A stretch of DNA of 64,000 nucleotides from Odiellus spinosus (lineage: Eukaryota > Arthropoda > Arachnida > Opiliones > Phalangiidae). Location: contig OY987234.1 in the NCBI GenBank assembly GCA_963920705.1, positions 22,587,794 through 22,651,793 on the forward strand, given 5' to 3'. The notes beneath the pieces were generated by a model, which was given only the letters and a program-made list of their open reading frames with translations, searched no databases and was not told the origin of the DNA. Position numbers and translations under genes: made by a program. Below are positions 24,820 through 64,000 of this stretch, in pieces. Position 1 is the stretch's first letter. Each line of letters begins with the position of its first letter.

Positions 24820-27800
24820 CCTTGTTTTCTTCTAAGACACAAATTTATTTTTTTTATAACATGACACGAAAAAACATTTAAGATTCTGTACATAAATTTT
24901 TCTTACGGTAACAAATGGGTGGAAAATTGTTTTAACTATTTTATATTAATTGTTAATTTATTAAAGGAATTAAAAATAAGGTTAAGGTTTGTTTAGATAA
25001 AAAGAGCGCTCAATTCTTGAAAATTTTAAACGTCTAAATATTGGCAGTGTGCACTCTTAGCGAAGTTTTTAAATCAAGGAACTTGGAAATTATATTAAAA
25101 CTCGCCTCGTTCCTTTATTGGGCTTAGTTGGGGACAATGGAGTTTAGATTTTAGATTAAAAGCTCGTACGTATATTGTACAGCCAATCAGAAGCTAAGTT
25201 CATTCTAATTCTCAGTTTACCTCTCCACTAAGCCTAAAATAGGCTTAGCTGGGATTCAACAGCTTTGAAATTAAACTACGTATCAAAATCTAGAGAAAAC
25301 GAGAGAAATAATCGTGTTCTACACGTAGATTTTCTTTAAAGCCACGTTCATATAGCTCAGAATTGATTTCAGCGCCATCTGTCAACATCTTCTTAAACCA
25401 ATTTATTTGATTGAAGATAAATTGGTTTGAAACTGGTTCCCGAAGCAATTTCGAGAAATCAATTAGAGAAATATGGTTTCCTCATTCGTACTTCTCCAGA
25501 GCGAAACGGTTTTTGAGTCAACTCCAAGGCCTAGCATGAACGCGGCTTTAGTTTCTCTAGCATTTTGAAAACTCTCAAAGCTTAAGAGAATCGCTAAGCC
25601 TAAATAAAGGAACTAAGACAGTTTCGTTTAAGATAAAGTAGCGGCGTGGTTTTGTTAAGCCCCTTCTTCGCATTGTTTTTCTATAACTCTTAAGCTACGT
25701 TCGACAAAGCTTTTCAAAAGCTCAGTGGTGAATCACCGCTTTACTGAACTGAAGAACACGTTCAATAATGTCAGAGCCTCACCGGTTAAAAAATTTGATA
25801 AAATTCTGTTTTTATTCGAAAAGCTTTATTGAACCGAGACAGACTCCGCCCATATGGCGGACAAGACTAGTGTGATGTCTAGACACAACGCCATTTTACT
25901 CTTATTGAGATGGGGTGGGGGAAAAAAAAAGCACCGGTATAGCTAAAAATTTAAAATCTACTTAACTTTTTAAGTCAAATAATTTAAATTATCTTTCCAA
26001 TTCGATAAATTAAATTTTTAATAAATTAAATTTTCAGGGGGGCATGATCTAATAATTTTAATTATTATTAATATTTAAATTTTTTTAAAATACCGAGATT
26101 ACTGACAAGTTTTCCTCTCTTATAATATTACGCAAGCGTGAAAATATTCCGATAGTTAAAGAATTTGTTTTTGAATAGAGATAGAAAGAGGGATGGGGGA
26201 GTTTATTATTTTATTAAATTTATTTTAATCTCCATTAGTTCCTTGTAAGATTTTTTTTACTTGTTTTAGAGACTTTTTTGAGGGGGGTTTTCAATTTTAA
26301 ATCACTATTTATCGCTATAAACAAATTTTACACAGAGATCATATTAAATAATGACCAGAAAAACCGTAGGGGGCAGTTTTGAGCGAAAGATTTACTTTTT
26401 CAACTTAAGAAAAAAGTTCCATCTCTTGACCCTCGTTATCTTTATAGTTTTTATGTATTTTTTTTTTTACAAACTGCCGCACTCGTTTTTTATATATATT
26501 TATATATAATTTCACTCCGTTATTATCTCGCAGGGGGGAAAATTGGCTAATTTTTTATAGAATATACGCACACAAACACAAAATAGCTTCGCAAAGTTAT
26601 TTTTTTCGATACGTTCGTATCTTTTGATAGTAAAATGTTTTTAGCGTTTGTTTTTCTTTACCTATACAATATATACCGGTAATAATTAGGATTTATCTCT
26701 TATATATAAATTTTCGATTCGTATAGAAGAGTTTTACGAATCTTCGTTCATCGCGTGTTGATTTTAGTCTCGTATATTGTTTAAAAACCAAAAAAAAAAA
26801 AAGGAAAAATGTATAAATTGGAATGCGCTATTTTGTACAAATTAAAATATTTAAATGGGATTAAAATAAATTCTCCAACGATGCTTTTACTTTATCATTT
26901 CGAAGGGGGGGGGGCTGGTATGTTAATGGGAGAATATTATCTGTACAAAGAGACGGACCCTAGTAATTTCGCGCGAACTTTAGCTTATTTTTAATTTAAT
27001 CTTGATTATTTGTTTCGAAGCTTAGTATTTTCTTTTAATATTATAAGGGGGATTATTATATATATATATCTTTATCTTTTTTTTAAAAACTGTATAGTTT
27101 TCTTCGTAAACTACAATTATTTTACAGAGAGCATTTTTTTCAATATTATTAACACGTCGATTCTATATTTTTGGTCCTTCAGGATCGACCGTTTTTTTGT
27201 TTTTGTTAATTTATTTCCACACTCAAGCACACGTTAATTATGTTCGATAACTTTTCTTCGAAGTTTTGATCTCTATAATTTAAATTTAATTTAAAAAAAA
27301 CTAATGCAGGTGCTAAAATGTTGCTTGTTTAACGCAGATTTAATTATTTTTAAAAATTTTAAATAGTGGTGGCCGTTATTGCTATCAAGATTTAACCGAT
27401 ACGTTAATATCAATATCGGCGAAACCTTGCTATTGGAAAAACCACAATATCGTATTCGTTCCGATCACTAAATTAATTATTATTATTATTAATAATTATA
27501 ATTAATACGTTCTTTAAGTTCATTATATTAAATATTTCCCTATTTTGTTTTTGTTAAAAGCCCGATGTGTGGAGACCGGCAAAACCGGTTTTAATCGTTT
27601 TAAACAATTCATTTTGGGCTAAATTTGGTTAAGGTTTTTTTGTTTCAAAAATTAAACGATCACGATTGAGTGTTTTCAGTTTTAAATATATTTTTTAGTA
27701 GCTGCGCTTAAGGATGTTTTCTTTTGCCAAATCTAGAAAAAGAAAATTCAAAATTTTCGCTAAAACGCAGGAGGGAATCGCGAGGATAAATGGATGAAAT

Positions 27801-28045
27801 GAAATGGAAATAAAAAAAGAACCGCACCGGTATAATTAATTAAAAAAATGGTGTTTTTTCACTGTTTTCTTAGGAAGTTATAAAAAGCTTTGGTGGTAGA
27901 TTTTACGTTTAAACTGTGACATTTAAAACGCAAGTTCTCGATTTTGTTGTTTGTGCAATTAAAATTAAAAAAAAAAAAAAAAAAAAGGGGGGGATCGTTC
28001 CTTAATTATTTATTTTTATATAAATTAAAGCGTCACGTTTCGTTA
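24820..28045. other. Region between the convergent MCM2 and Ptp99A-like genes
   Basis: AT-rich DNA with homopolymer runs (for example A-run then G7 at 27967-27993) and no convincing ORF. It must contain the 3' UTR of the minus-strand phosphatase gene. AATAAA on the minus strand lies close after the stop at about 28008-28016, but a longer UTR running into 26600-27900 is equally possible. Confidence 0.5.
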
Positions 28046-56253
<28,208 letters not shown>

Positions 56254-57539
56254 CTGTTTAAAAAGATAGAAAAAAAACACCCAAAATTAACACTCGTACC
56301 TTAAAAATTTAAAAAGTTTAAAAGAGATCGTGTATGTATTTAAACAAAGCGTAGGATTATTATCGTGGGAGTTTGTTTTTTGGCGCGAACTTTCTTAAAA
56401 ATTTAGAGAAGGGCGATACGCAAATAGGGTTTTTTTTTGTTTTTTTCCCACAAAAATAGGCCTAACTTTAATCTTTGACCATATATATATCCCACCATAA
56501 ATGTCCGGGAACGAAATTGGTTTTCTGGGCATGAAGGACTCAAGTAGGGAGTTAACAGTTTAACCTAACAGCTTAATATTCTTTTGTACTATTTATGGTA
56601 ACAAAAAAAAACAGCGAAATTCAACCTTTAGTCCCAAACTCTAAAATATTTCAGTCACTGGATGTGGCAAACCGGAAAGTCTGCGAAATATTTTCTACTT
56701 AATGTATATTTTTACCTTAAGTACGAACAAAGTACTTAGAATGATTTGAAAACTTCTAATTACAAGTTTAAAATGAGAGTAAATTTGTACTCAATGTTTT
56801 GAGTACGATTGAATAACAGTGTACTTATTAGAGTTAAATAATTATCCTAATGTCTTCAAGCTTACGATTTCTCTAAGAACAAACCAATCGGGTTGCTGCT
56901 TTCAAACGAGAGTAGTAGTGATGGGAAAATTAAAAGAAAACCATAGAGAGAAATTTAAATGCGGGTAAGTGGCTTCCATAAAAAGACTAATACAATCCAT
57001 TCCACAAGGGGGGGACAAAAAATAGATTTAAATTTAAAACTTTGTGATATTTTTGTACGTAATCCCGAAAAGAAGGGGGTCCTCAACAAAAGAGAAAGAA
57101 AAATATGATTTCAAGACGTCGCTATATTGATGATGAGATGTAAAAATGGTAATAAACTCAAGCAAGGTGGCCCCGCGCTATTCTTACTACAACTTTACAA
57201 GAAAAACATCTGCCGTGTCATTATAGCTCCCCGGTAATAACAGAGGTTCTTTTCTTTAACATACTAACACCAAATTTAAAGAAAAAAGTCTACAGATTCA
57301 TTTTTGATATAAATAAGAGCAGGCAATGACGTGAGATAAAAAAATTAAAGGTCTGATGAAAAGAAAAACTGGTTTAAATTAATATCAGCCTCAAAATTAT
57401 AACCTTTAAACCAACGACACGTTTTTGCTTATTTAGAGAAAATATAAACGCATAATCAAAAGATTATTTAATGGGATTTGAGTTAGGCTTAGCAGCGTGC
57501 GTTTGATTTAGGCTTAGTGGGGTTAAAGGTAGGTTTCAC

Positions 57540-57829
57540 CAAGAAGGATCAGATAAGGAGAGGAAAAGTGGGGCTGCGTTGAGTTAGAGAGAAGAGCCAA
57601 CCTCCCACTCGGGTGGAAAGGGGGGATAATAAATTCTCGAGGTAAACTGTTGTCACGTGGTCACTAGCGTCGTTGGCTACTATGAAGCTGATAAAGGATC
57701 CGTTTTACCCACGTGACAACATTTTACCACGAAACGTCTCTACCCCCGTTCTCCCAGAGTGGGAGTTTAGGCCGACGCAGTAGGAACCGCGCCGTCCCCA
57801 CTTTTCCTCTCCTTATCTGATCCTTCTTG
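57540..57829. mobile_element. MITE copy A with 34-bp terminal inverted repeats and 7-bp duplication
   Basis: The ends start CAAGAAGGATCAGATAAGG and are perfect 34-bp inverted repeats. GTTTCAC flanks both sides (57533-57539 and 57830-57836). A subterminal inverted pair (TGTTGTCACGTGG / CCACGTGACAACA) makes most of the 290 bp self-complementary. Non-coding. A 7-bp duplication does not clearly fit one superfamily. Confidence 0.9.
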
Positions 57830-58471
57830 GTTTCACGTACTGCGTTTTGAGTTAGGCTTAGGGTAGATGCTTTTATTTAGATCTAAAAGTATTTGAGGTA
57901 GGCTTCACGGATTGGGTTTGGGTTAGGCTTAGCGGAGTGACAGTTAGGGTTAAAGTAGTGAGAGTTAACGCAGTAGTGTTGAAATTTAAAAGCTAGCGAG
58001 AAGTGAACTACAATATTTTTTTCTACCTTCCCTTTGCGGGCAACTCTCCGTGTTATTACGACACTTCGGTCTGGTACTTAGGTGTTTTTCACTACAAGAT
58101 CATACCGGAGATTAAGGTGGTGGTTATATTTTTTCAATGGAACCAGATTTTGGTTGTCCTTACTCTAGGGTTACCATCTTATCGTACGGTGAGATAGTAA
58201 AGGATGAAAAATTGATCTAAGCCCAAACATCGGTGTCACGTGGTAATACGTATTATAAGAAATAGAGTTATAGCGGTCTCTGCCTTTGACAGAATTAAAA
58301 ACAAGACTTAGAACAGCGTACGGTGTCACGATATAACCTCGGCGCAAAATGAAAAATGTACTTCTATCTATAATGTATTTCCCCTTAGGACTAAAAGGGA
58401 AACTTTGCCATCGTAAAAGAATCATTCATCAATAATTTTAACTCCCCTCAAATTTTTTACGAATACATTAG

Positions 58472-58752
58472 CAAGGAGGATCAGAGAAGGAGAGGAAATG
58501 TGGGGCTGCGTTGAGTTAGAGAGAGAAGAGCCAACCTCCCACTCGGGTGGAAAGGGGGGATAGGAAATTCTCGAGGTAAACTGTTGTCACGTGGTCGCTA
58601 GCTAGCGCGTCTCATAAAGGATTCGTTTTACCCACGCGACAACATTTTACCACGAAACGTCTCTACCCCCGTTCTCCCAGAGTGGGAGTTTAGGCCGACG
58701 CAGTAGGAACCGCGCCGTCCCCACATTTCCTCTCCTTCTCTGATCCTCCTTG
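58472..58752. mobile_element. MITE copy B, same family
   Basis: The ends start CAAGGAGGATCAGAGAAGG, again perfect 34-bp inverted repeats, flanked by ACATTAG (58465-58471 and 58753-58759). The interior is nearly identical to copy A apart from a deletion and a few changes. 281 bp, same orientation as copy A. Confidence 0.9.
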
Positions 58753-59055
58753 ACATTAGTTGGTTTTCAAAGGGGAGGAGGTTAATTTAATATATTTGGA
58801 GCTATGTTTCGAGTGATATACGCTCCTGGTTTGATGCTCTACTTTTGTATATCTTCAGAGCTAAATCAACCAATTAGTACAGACTAATTTTGTGGCGAAA
58901 ACAAAAATTGGGAGGATAATATAGAAACTATAGTTGTCCGAATAATTACTAATGCTTGAATTTAAATGATTAAAAATGATCCTAATTACACGAATAAACA
59001 ATTAATTCAACCTTAGTCAAAGTAGTATCTTTGACTGTACTATAAAATTGATTAC

Positions 59056-59101
59056 GTAACTAATTACGTACTTAGCATTGCTAAAGGCTGTAATTAGTTA
59101 C
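59056..59101. repeat. 46-bp hairpin repeat
   Basis: GTAACTAATTAC and GTAATTAGTTAC are perfect 12-bp inverted ends around TTAGCATTGCTAA, itself a near palindrome. A diverged copy with the same order (AATTACGTATTTAGCGTTGC...GGCTGTAGTTAGTAG) is at 284-327. Confidence 0.6.
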
Positions 59102-61225
59102 TTATACATAATTTAGATAGAGATTAACCCTTTGACCTCTTAATCCTAACGAGAAAAGAGGAAAATTATTACATCATTTATTGCTTTGATAAGAAATTTT
59201 CATGGTTTATTATTTTTCTTGATAATTTGTTTCCTTACTAGATCATTACCTTCTAAAGTAATTGCATAAATAATACTTACTATTATCATGTAATTACTCG
59301 TTTCTCGAGTACCGTGTATAATAACTTATGGTATCAAGTACCAGAGCAGGTGCGAACAAGGATTAACCAAAAGCACGCGTCCATAAATTAAAACCCCGCA
59401 AAATCCCTCAGGGAATCTAGGTATAGGATTCACTATGCTGGGAGAGCGCGGATCTGAGATTAACTCGTTTTGAATTTGCAGTAACTACAATTATATTCTT
59501 CGCCCATCTCTCTTTTAAAAGCTAAAAATCAAGTTAAAACCTAGTTTAGAATTGTACGCGTTGATTGTTATAATCTGTTCGTCATATCTAACGAATATAA
59601 AGACCCCGTGAGCAGAGGGACAAAGAATTAAAAGAACTTTAACAAAGATAAAGAAAAATTCAATAAAAACGGAGTTGGGGACGGAAGAATTCAAGTTACA
59701 ATAAGGATGGTTAAACTTTAGTTATTTCGTCCTCTGGTTGTCGTGTTTTTTCCACAACATCGATTTAGCCAATCAGAACTAAATGCCCATCACACGAGGT
59801 ACTTAGAAAATAAAATAGTAGAATCCCTAGCGACACCTAGGAGAAAATTGGGAAAATATTCTATTTCAAATCTTCAATTTAAACATTATGATCTTCGATA
59901 GAGCCTCCTGTAATTGGCTCTTAGCTCTGATTGGTCCTTTGGCAACGGTGAAAAATTCAAATACATAGTTAAGCCTAATTAAGTTTTAAATAATTAATAC
60001 TAATCGAAATAATTTTTTAAAAAATGTGAAAAAATTCAGTGGGTTTTATTTGATTGCGAGGAATCGGATAAAAAATTAAAATGGGTATGGAATTTTCACC
60101 TAATAATCTTTCTTTAATATCTCTTTCAAAACAAGGACCCGGCCAATTTTAATTAACTAAAAATTATCCCGTAATACTGAATACACTTTCTGACACCCGC
60201 TTAACAAAATGTCAAACATGGAGCCCCTGAATTTTGTCTAATTAACAAAACTTCAGTTTGACATTATGCTTAGAAGAAAAATGTAGCCAAGGCTTAAGAA
60301 AAATCGTTAATATTTTAAAAAGAAGAAAAAAGTTTTAGATTACCCGGTAGACCGTAAAAAATTCAGAAATCATTTCGTTCGCTGAATTAAACGCGATATC
60401 GTCAAGGATAGGGATAGAATAAAACGTATAATAACTTGAAGAACGATGATACGATCCTACCTTCACTCTATTACATCCAAATGTTTAGATAGTCGAAAGA
60501 AAAATCGAAGAAACGAATATGGGTGCTTATAAAAGCGAGTTTTCAAAGACTACTTTATTAATATACGGGAATTGACATTATGTATCACTCCGCTTAAGCT
60601 TTTCCCATTATGTCAACTCTCTCAAACCTTAGTTTAGTAAGAAAACACTCCTACGCAAACCATATACCTTTTTATCCCTAAGATTTGATTTGTAAGAGAT
60701 AATGGCGAGGTTACCTTTCTACGTACTGAAAAATCGAACTGACACAGAGAACTTTCTGTTCTTTTTTTTTCACTCGAGGGCAAATGGCCAGAAAAGTTTT
60801 TTTTCGGAAGTTTTTTTTTTTTTTTTTTTTTTCTAAATCAGCAGATGCTGGTATAAAATATACAAGTAACGTAGAAAGAAAGTGAGAAGGGAATTATAAA
60901 CAACCAGGGCAGATGCTGACCCCACACTGACCCCTTACAGCCCAACCAGGAGTCCAAGACTTAAACAGTCCAAAGAACATCCTCTATATGATCAGGATGA
61001 ATAAGAAAAAAAAAACTGCTAAATTACACCAAGGAAAAGAAGAAAACTTTTCTTTTGTTGAAAAAGGATAAAAAATATCCATGTTTAAAAGGAGAGAGGA
61101 AATTCCGAATTAGATAAAGATATTTTTAATCCATGTAGTTTTTGCTTGCTATTTTAATTCAGCCAGTTAGAATTTTATTATTAATTGTTATAATGCTAGT
61201 AAAAACCCGAGAAAAAACAAGGGAA

Positions 61226-61560
61226 TTTTCCAGAATCTTTCCAGAATTTTCCCAGAATCTTTCCAGAATTTTCCCAGAACTTTCCATAATATTCCCAAAA
61301 TCTTTCCCAGAACTTTCCATAATATTCCCAGAATCTTTCCCAGAACTTTCCATAATATTCCCAGAATCTTTCCCAGAACTTTCCCAGAATCTTTCCCAGA
61401 ATTTTTCCAGAATCTTTCCATAATATTCCCAGAATCTTTCCAGAATCTTTCCATAATATTCCCAGAATCTTTCCCAGAATTTTCCCAGAACTTTCCAGAA
61501 TCTTTCCAGAATTTTCCCAGAACTTTCCAGAATCTTTCTATAATTTCCCGTAATTTCCCA
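61226..61560. repeat. CCCAGAATCTTTCC minisatellite
   Basis: Short units of 13-14 bp (TTTCCCAGAA / TTTCCAGAATC). In the middle they are organised in a 33-bp repeat that includes CATAATATTCCC (61283-61400). Confidence 0.85.
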
Positions 61561-64000
61561 GACCTTTCTAAAACTTTGAAGCCCTTTCCAAAATTCTCTA
61601 GATATCTCCATCCTTTTTTTGAAACCTAGAACATTCTGGAAATAGTTAGGGAAGAATTCAAGTACTGACATGTAAATTAATCGTGTGAAATAAAAATCCT
61701 AAAGTATGAAAATTGGCGCTAAGATAATTTTAGAACCAAGATTCTAGATATTTAAGAAACTTAAAGAATCTCACTTCACCTTTATAAGGGGACTGAGCAA
61801 AATAATCTAAAAACAGGATCCAAGAACGTCAATATCCCAGATAAATATACTATACTATAGCGGGGGGGGGGGGGGGGGGGGAGAATAATGTTAGGCCCCA
61901 ATACAGAACTTTCCAGGCTTGGAAACTTGGAAAACCGTGGAAAACGAACGAAAAAAAAACTTATTTTCCCTTTCGTTGGATATCTCCACTCTCTAGAGAA
62001 ATTCATCCGTAAATACATATAGAGTACATAGCTTTCAATTCAATTGAAAACCAACTATATTACTCTAAAATTTCAACCTAAGTTTACAGCGCAGTTTAAG
62101 CTATGGTGTAGTAAAAATCAAGCACCCATAACTTCGTAAAAAAAATTCACAAGGTCCTGAAAAACATAAGTTTCAAAAATATGTTTGGTAAATCCAAATT
62201 AAAAGGTTTTCCTCGTTGGTTATTTTATTCCCATATTGAAATTAAAAGTAAAACCAACGTCATACCTATATTAAAACAACCTTAGATTACACTAGATACA
62301 ACTAGTAACGTAGCTTTATACGCGCTTTAAACTAAAGGTAAAAAAAGTCCTTAGATAAGATAAAAAATAGTACAAGAACATTCTAACTTCCTCAGACTCT
62401 TCTCCATCTTATATAGTCTGTTTAAATGAGAGTTTACAACACGCACCAAGCTACAGAAAACCCATTTATAACTAAATAATATTCGAGAGACTATTTTTTT
62501 TCATACAACGTTCAATATTATGTATCAATCCGCCTCGATTTCTCACGCATTACAAACTTATCTTCATTAGCTGAAAATAAAAAAAATGTTTCCAACTAAA
62601 GTTTCACTGTATTGGATCCGGAATAGCAAGGGGAAAAAAGTCAATATGGTGTAGTATATTCGTTGAGAGAATAGGAATAAAGTCAAAGGCAGGGAGGAGA
62701 AATAACGGGCATGGTTTAAATCATTTACAACGTTATTACCGTATTCTTAACTTTATCATGGTTCTACGTTTGATCCTTAATTATTCAAGAAGTCGGTATA
62801 TTACCCGGATAGGGATTTTGCGAAAAAAGCCAAACCATTTCATTTGCAATGCATTAGTTCCGTGAAAAATAACACGCTAAAAGGTAAGCTAACAAAAACA
62901 CACAGCGTGAAAGAAAGAGAAACACAATAATTGGTGAAATGGACTACGTTAGCTAGATAATGAAAAGTACCGTTATTTAAATTTCTGACAGAATAAATTA
63001 AATTTGAAATAATGAATGCCAGTTCCGTCAAAGAAGTTGGTTAACCTTGACTTCTTTGTCAAAAGGAGTAGATTGGCACATAATTAAATCATTAAAGTCA
63101 GGCTGTGAGGAATTTTTCATAAACTGCAAATTAGCCCAGAGGTATAATCCATATTTTTTAGTTAAATATAATAATAATTTAAACTAAATCACGATTAGAA
63201 TTTCGATTAAATTATGATTAAATAAAGGTTTGACCGTAACAAATTAGATTAAATCGTAATTAAACCGATTAATTCATGGATTACGAGTAATTTAATAAAA
63301 TAATGATGAAATCAATATTAACATATACTTTTTTATACGAATTAAGTACAGTTTGACCTTTTGACCTTCCTAAAAATCGTTATTTCATTTTGTCTCCTTA
63401 TATTACAATAAACCTCTTAGGAAATACGAGCTTGTGACGCAAATAAACCAAAAAAAGGCGTCCTGATAAATCAGACACCATTACAATAAAGTATGACCTT
63501 TTGACCCCTTTCGATTGATAACCCAGATTAAATTATATTTAACAATTAAATTTATTTATTATTACCCAACTAATTCTTGGGTCTATACTAGCAGGATCTT
63601 GGGAGTCTCCAAGACAGAGATCATACCTTTTTTTTGCAAAAACTAGTTGGATCTAAAAGAATGAACCATGGTTAACCGCTACATCCAGGTAAATTTAACT
63701 CTGTTCCAAGTCAGAAGGTACCAAAAAAAATTGGGTTTTTTCTCAGATTTTAGGAGGCTGTAAATTGAGGCGATAAATGCGCGGGAAATATTGGCGCTAA
63801 ATATTACAGCAGAACCCGCCTCTATAGGGAGATGAAATATTTAGGTGTTTACGTAAAATATGAATGAAGGGAAACGGAAGTTATAGGTTCGGAAAAATAT
63901 CTATCGTATTCGACTTATTCCTAGTTAATAAAAGAATGTTCGAGGAAGGAGATAAAGTCGGTAGAAAAAGAATCGTTTAAACAGCTTGAGAAACGTTATC

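Larger units (their letters stand above)
56254..64000. other. Ptp99A: 5' flank or first intron of the Ptp99A-like gene
   Basis: No signal-peptide exon recognised. It contains the MITE pair (57540-57829, 58472-58752), a 46-bp hairpin repeat (59056-59101), a CCCAGAATCTTTCC minisatellite (61226-61560), a T-run near 60810-60832 and a run of 20 G at 61862-61881. Around 57481-57530 and 57848-57965 GTTAGGCTTAG-type words recur loosely. Confidence 0.55.

Noticed and set aside
57481-57965. Interstitial telomere repeat
   Set aside because: GTTAGGCTTAG words are irregularly spaced and never form a pure TTAGG or TTAGGC tandem run.
62840-63031. Candidate signal-peptide exon for the Ptp99A-like gene (63 codons, minus)
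   Set aside because: The hydrophobic part is at the wrong end, and no phase-1 donor follows that could join the Ig exon.

Overview
The window is nuclear DNA from an animal, most likely an arthropod. It is AT-rich, its genes are split by introns with GT..AG ends, and it carries many short inverted-repeat transposons and large tandem arrays. The arthropod reading rests on the receptor phosphatase: one Ig domain, four fibronectin III domains, one membrane pass and two PTP domains. That is the layout of the insect Ptp99A branch of the PTPRG family, without a carbonic anhydrase domain. I cannot name the species.

Layout. Positions 1-122 may hold the last codons of a gene entering from the left. 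123-2980 is AT-rich DNA with no supported gene. 3088-9480 (+) is an intronless gene for a 2130-residue secreted protein: signal peptide, 181 in-phase 10-residue repeats rich in Thr, Pro, Glu and N-glycosylation sequons, then a small 8-cysteine domain with defensin-like (CS-alpha-beta) spacing. 9541-20100 is one satellite complex made of 17-, 18-, 22- and about 33-bp units and a KpnI-site palindrome. It is inverted about a centre near 13388, so it forms a giant imperfect palindrome. Two short tandem arrays (20101-20600) and a compact E2F/CCAAT promoter follow.

20942-24748 (+) is a complete MCM2 gene (11 exons, about 890 aa), the replicative helicase subunit. MCM2 and the phosphatase gene are convergent and are separated by 24820-28045.

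28046-56253 (-) is the Ptp99A-like receptor phosphatase, with 22 coding exons recovered in phase. The exon for the signal peptide was not found, in the window or otherwise. The membrane-proximal PTP domain has all catalytic residues. The distal domain has lost the Cys, the Arg and the WPD Asp, so it is a pseudophosphatase. The introns and the 5' flank (to 64000) hold MITEs with recognisable target-site duplications (TA, TTAA, 7 bp, 8 bp), foldback elements and minisatellites. One 30-bp array at 40.2 kb is kin to the big satellite.

The three genes are functionally unrelated (secreted mucin-like protein, DNA replication, axon or cell signalling) and show no sign of joint regulation. The most unusual items are the repeat protein with its cysteine-rich tail, the inverted satellite complex whose families share one core, and a pair of MITEs whose two ends carry matching copy-specific changes.
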